From positions 1-6,302 of the forward strand of contig CAJTNK010000109.1 in assembly GCA_910577885.1 (NCBI GenBank): a stretch of DNA of 6,302 bases, read 5' to 3'. Shown here in pieces: positions 4,999 to 6,302 of the stretch (within the stretch, counting starts at the first letter, position 1; the number at the start of each line of letters is the position of its first letter). The stretch comes from an uncultured Rikenella sp. (GTDB taxonomy: Bacteria > Bacteroidota > Bacteroidia > Bacteroidales > Rikenellaceae). The notes beneath the pieces were generated by a model. The model worked only from the letters and a program-made list of their open reading frames with translations, had not been told where the DNA came from and ran no database searches. Position numbers and translations under genes: made by a program.

Positions 4999-6179
4999 AG
5001 CGGGCCGGTTTGTTCGTTGAAACGGCCTGTCGACAGGCCTCTTGCGCGAACCGGGCGCCGTGCGGGGACAGTTTCCTGCAACGCCAGTTCCCGGCTCAGG
5101 GGCATACGGTGTTGGTCCTTTCGGACGGGATGGGGCACGGGGTCAAGGCTCACTTGCTTTCGATGCTGACCGCTTCGATTTTCCAGGGGATGGCCGGTGC
5201 GCCGCAGTCGATCGAGGAGACCGCCCGGATGGTGATGCGTACGCTGCCGGTGTGCAGCGTGCGGCGGATCAGCTACTCGACGTTTACGCTGGTGGACATC
5301 GACCACCGCAGCGAACGGGTGCGGCTGATCGAGTACGACAATCCGCAGGCTTTTGTCTTTCGGGAGGGGATGCCGATGGAGGTCGAGCGGGAGGCGCATC
5401 CGTATGCCGGTTCGCAGACGGGACGCAGGCAGGTTTTTTACACGAGCAGTTTCACGATGCGTTGCGGCGACCGGCTGGTGCTGACGACCGACGGGGTGAC
5501 GCAGAGCGGCTTGGGGAGCGACCGTTATCCGTTCGGTTGGGGGCGGGAGGCGGTGGCGGATTTTCTGGGCGGGTTATTGCGGCGGGAGCCGGAGATGGCA
5601 CCGGGGGTGTGGGCGCAGCGTGTATTGGACCGGGCGGTGGAGCTGGACGGCTCACGGCCGAAAGACGATATCACGTGTGTGGCGGTGCAGGTGCGCGAAC
5701 CGAGGCGGGCGATGCTGTGCTCTTGTCCGCCGTCGCTCACGGCGGACATCGCTCGGCTGGCGGATCGAATCCGAGGATTCGAAGGGCGCAAAATCGTTTG
5801 CGGTCACTTGTTGGCGCAGCAGGTGGCCGGATACTGGGGGCGTGAGTTGCGCCAGCGGCTCACGTCCACCGATCCGGAGTTGCCGCCCGAGTGGGAGATC
5901 GAGGGGTTGGACTTGGTGACAGAGGGGTTGTTGACGTTGAGCAAGGTGCTCGACATTTTGGAACATTATGCCGAGCGTCCTCGGGGTCGGGGACCGGCTT
6001 ATCATATTTGCGAGTTGTTGTTGGCGTCGGACCGGATCGAGCTGGTGGTGGGGATGCGGCGCAGCAACACGGCGGCGGCCGATACGGAGACGTTGATCCT
6101 GCGGCGTAAGGTGCTCGGAGCGATTGCGCAGACGTTGGAGAGAGGGTTTGCCAAGCAGGTTGTGACAACGTATCTGTAG
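4995..6179 (+). CDS. SpoIIE/PP2C-type phosphatase of sensory-hydrogenase type
   Basis: This is a predicted cytoplasmic, metal-dependent serine/threonine phosphatase of 394 residues. The N-terminal PP2C/SpoIIE domain (about 1-235) keeps the metal-binding motifs: CGD at 23-25, SDGMGHG at 43-49 (Asp44), TDG at 165-167 (Asp166), and DD at 224-225. 'DNPQAFVF' (115-122) is another typical block. A second domain follows at about 240-394, with 'GRKIVCGHLLAQQVAGYWGREL' (264-285 region) and 'EGLDLVTEGLLTLSKVLDI' (303-321). From memory, this two-domain layout is that of the phosphatase encoded beside HydS sensory hydrogenases, including the 'LPVC' and 'YSTFT' motifs at 84-87 and 94-98. It probably dephosphorylates a partner under control of the PAS-like protein, whose gene it overlaps by four bases. 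No kinase, anti-sigma factor or hydrogenase gene is in the window. Its substrate is unknown. Confidence 0.85.
   Translation: MKRAGLFVETACRQASCANRAPCGDSFLQRQFPAQGHTVLVLSDGMGHGVKAHLLSMLTASIFQGMAGAPQSIEETARMVMRTLPVCSVRRISYSTFTLVDIDHRSERVRLIEYDNPQAFVFREGMPMEVEREAHPYAGSQTGRRQVFYTSSFTMRCGDRLVLTTDGVTQSGLGSDRYPFGWGREAVADFLGGLLRREPEMAPGVWAQRVLDRAVELDGSRPKDDITCVAVQVREPRRAMLCSCPPSLTADIARLADRIRGFEGRKIVCGHLLAQQVAGYWGRELRQRLTSTDPELPPEWEIEGLDLVTEGLLTLSKVLDILEHYAERPRGRGPAYHICELLLASDRIELVVGMRRSNTAAADTETLILRRKVLGAIAQTLERGFAKQVVTTYL
5024..5039. repeat. 16-bp perfect palindrome
   Basis: GGCCTGTCGACAGGCC reads identically on both strands. It lies 29 bases into the phosphatase gene, over codons 10-15. In mRNA it could fold into a GC-rich hairpin near the start codon. 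A palindrome of this length has a low but not negligible chance of arising at random in a window this size. Confidence 0.9.
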
Positions 6180-6248
6180 TTTTCGGGGACTCTACCGGTT
6201 TTGGGGCGCAGGGCGCGGGCTTTTGGTGGTGTTTTCTCTCCCGTCAGG

Positions 6249-6278
6249 GTGCCGCTCGGCACGCCCAGAGGGCGTTTT
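6249..6278 (+). terminator. Candidate terminator after the phosphatase gene
   Basis: ACGCCC (6261-6266) pairs with GGGCGT (6270-6275) around AGA, and TTT follows at 6276-6278. This small hairpin with a short T-run is terminator-like and lies about 80 bases past the stop at 6179. A second hairpin, GTGCC/GGCAC (6249-6253 with 6258-6262), overlaps its first arm. The rest of 6180-6302 shows no coding sequence that I can support. Confidence 0.4.
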
Positions 6279-6302
6279 GCTGGAGTTGTCTCTGCCCGTT
6301 TT

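Overview
The window looks like a piece of a GC-rich Bacteroidetes (Bacteroidales) chromosome. A member of the Alistipes/Rikenellaceae group would fit, but the exact taxon is inference. Three things point this way: the FtsE, DUF4491 and lipoprotein-rubrerythrin proteins are of Bacteroidales type; promoters match the Bacteroidetes pattern (-33 TTG/TTTG, -7 TAnnTTTG); and most starts lack a clear Shine-Dalgarno sequence. There is no sign of recent transfer, no IS element, no CRISPR array and no RNA gene.

Layout: (1) bases 1-181 are AT-richer non-coding sequence with an 11-bp inverted repeat and a TAnnTTTG box just before the first gene. (2) 182-880 (+) is ftsE, the ABC ATPase of the FtsEX cell-division complex, with no ftsX beside it. 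(3) 939-2339 (-) is a cytoplasmic M20 zinc dipeptidase convergent with ftsE; a 9-bp GC hairpin between them probably terminates transcription. (4) 2340-2536 is a divergent promoter region with recognisable -33/-7 boxes on both strands. (5) 2537-3172 (+) is a rubrerythrin-like predicted lipoprotein with a substituted iron ligand, followed by a hairpin/T-tract terminator. (6) 3333-6179 (+) is a tight four-gene run: a DUF4491 membrane protein, a DUF2461 protein, a small coiled-coil/PAS-like protein, and a PP2C/SpoIIE-type phosphatase with a second C-terminal domain. Two of the junctions are ATGA overlaps and the third gap is 26 bases.

The most interesting part is the last gene pair. From memory of the families, both proteins resemble the regulatory half of the sensory (group C) [FeFe]-hydrogenase system: the PAS-plus-helix tail of HydS, and the SpoIIE-type phosphatase usually encoded next to it. 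Here the PAS protein stands alone behind a short coiled coil. It has a single cysteine and no hydrogenase or Fe-S domain, so it would be a signalling pair separated from its H2-sensing domain. The rest of the window is mostly ordinary housekeeping, stress and metabolic genes.
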